Shown in pieces: positions 6,490-6,957 of a DNA stretch of 6,957 bases; the first letter of the stretch is position 1; each line of letters starts with the position of its first letter. The translations under genes and the position numbers were made by a program. The notes under the pieces are model-generated. The model was given only the letters and a program-made list of their open reading frames with translations. It was not told where the DNA came from and ran no database searches. Origin of the DNA: an uncultured Chloroflexota bacterium. Its GTDB lineage: Bacteria > Chloroflexota > Dehalococcoidia > UBA3495. The stretch is taken from positions 1 to 6,957 of the forward strand of contig CAJXEF010000109.1 in NCBI GenBank assembly GCA_913052545.1. The letters are read 5' to 3'.

Positions 6490-6693
6490 ATGATCAATCT
6501 AATAGTGAATGGTAAATCTAGAGAAGTAGAAGAAGATACCACGTTGGAGGCTTACCTCCTTACTTTTGACGTTAACCTAAAATTTGTAGCGGTGGGATAC
6601 AATGGGCAGGTAGTTAAGAAAGATTCTTACGCGGTCACAAAACTGGAAAATGGTGACGCTTTGGAGATAGTTCGTCCGGTTGGTGGTGGGTGA
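6490..6693 (+). CDS. thiS: Sulfur carrier protein ThiS
   Basis: A 67-residue ubiquitin-like sulfur carrier, normal length for ThiS. It ends VRPVGGG, supplying the C-terminal Gly-Gly that is adenylated by a ThiF or MoeB enzyme and turned into the thiocarboxylate used by ThiG. Other family features are INLIVNGK at the start, the hydrophobic core LEAYLL and VAVGYNGQVV, and the acidic GDALEIVRPV near the end. AAAGGCAGG (6470-6478) lies about 11 bases before the ATG. It follows the ThiE/TenI gene by 33 bases and overlaps the next gene by four bases. No thiF, thiO or thiH is in the window, so its activating enzyme and the imine source must be elsewhere. Confidence 0.94.
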   Translation: MINLIVNGKSREVEEDTTLEAYLLTFDVNLKFVAVGYNGQVVKKDSYAVTKLENGDALEIVRPVGGG

Positions 6694-6944
6694 TACAAGG
6701 GTTCTATGACGATCCTTCGGTTAATCTGGACGATTTAGACCGCGTTCTTGTCAAAGTGATAACCGATAACAAAGATAAAGTGATCTCTTGGTTTAAAGAC
6801 GAAGCAGGCAGTTGGGGGTTTTTGGCAGGGAAGGCAGTAACTGCTTATAGGACTGAGCTTAAGCGTGTGTTGACCGAAAAAGAACGCCGAATTTTGTGGG
6901 CTAGGCTCTGGTCACTTTTAGAAACGTTAAAAGCCCGATTGTAG
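6690..6944 (+). CDS. Hypothetical 84-residue protein coupled to thiS
   Basis: I do not recognise the family. The GTG start at 6690 overlaps the thiS TGA in the four-base GTGA, the classic arrangement for translational coupling, and the frame stays open to the stop at 6942-6944. The protein looks soluble, with no signal peptide or membrane segment. It has an acidic N-terminal third (DDPSVNLDDLDRVLVKV), a central tryptophan-rich patch WFKDEAGSWGFLAGKAVTAY (34-53), and a charged helical end with LTEKERRILWARLWSLLE (61-78). Trp34, Trp42, Trp70 and Trp74 are spaced as for a helical bundle. Its place after thiS suggests a part in sulfur transfer or thiazole synthesis, or a simple passenger role; this is inference from position only. 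Confidence 0.72.
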   Translation: MIQGFYDDPSVNLDDLDRVLVKVITDNKDKVISWFKDEAGSWGFLAGKAVTAYRTELKRVLTEKERRILWARLWSLLETLKARL

Positions 6945-6957
6945 GCCTCCCTAATTT

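Overview
The window is ordinary bacterial chromosome, moderately AT-leaning and gene-dense. It has two parts: a left-hand catabolic accessory segment (bases 1 to about 4300) and a right-hand thiamine-thiazole operon (about 5028 to 6944). They are separated by roughly 700 bases without a convincing gene. No RNA gene, CRISPR array, transposase or integrase is visible. Several CoA-transferase paralogues beside an aminocarboxymuconate-decarboxylase-like amidohydrolase and a small cupin would fit a marine degrader such as a SAR202-type Chloroflexota. That placement is only an impression from gene content and was not tested.

Left part, plus strand: the 3' end of a 3-oxoacid CoA-transferase A subunit (A1, ends 296), a 470-residue protein with a B-like half fused in front of an A half (B1*-A2, 377-1789), and a stand-alone B subunit (B2, 1831-2502). 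Read in order this is A1, B1*::A2, B2, which is what a tandem duplication of an A-B pair would give if the middle B and A genes were later joined. The fused B half has Asp where the catalytic Glu of the family should be (SDNG for SENG), while B2 keeps the Glu. B2 therefore probably supplies the catalytic residue for one or both A partners. Next come a convergent amidohydrolase on the minus strand (2645-3640) and a divergent small cupin protein (3897-4298).

Middle: 4299-5027 holds an 18-bp-arm inverted repeat just after the cupin gene, a weak candidate promoter, and a strong GC-rich hairpin with a U-rich tail ending about 30 bases before thiG. No TPP riboswitch was recognised.

Right part, plus strand: thiG (thiazole synthase), a ThiE/TenI-family gene, thiS (sulfur carrier) and an unrecognised 84-residue protein, all tightly spaced or overlapping. 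ThiS carries sulfur on its C-terminal Gly, and ThiG uses it with deoxyxylulose phosphate to build the thiazole. The ThiE/TenI protein then either couples or tautomerises the thiazole; its residues and its position beside thiG leave both readings open. The last gene overlaps the thiS stop by four bases and is probably translationally coupled to it.
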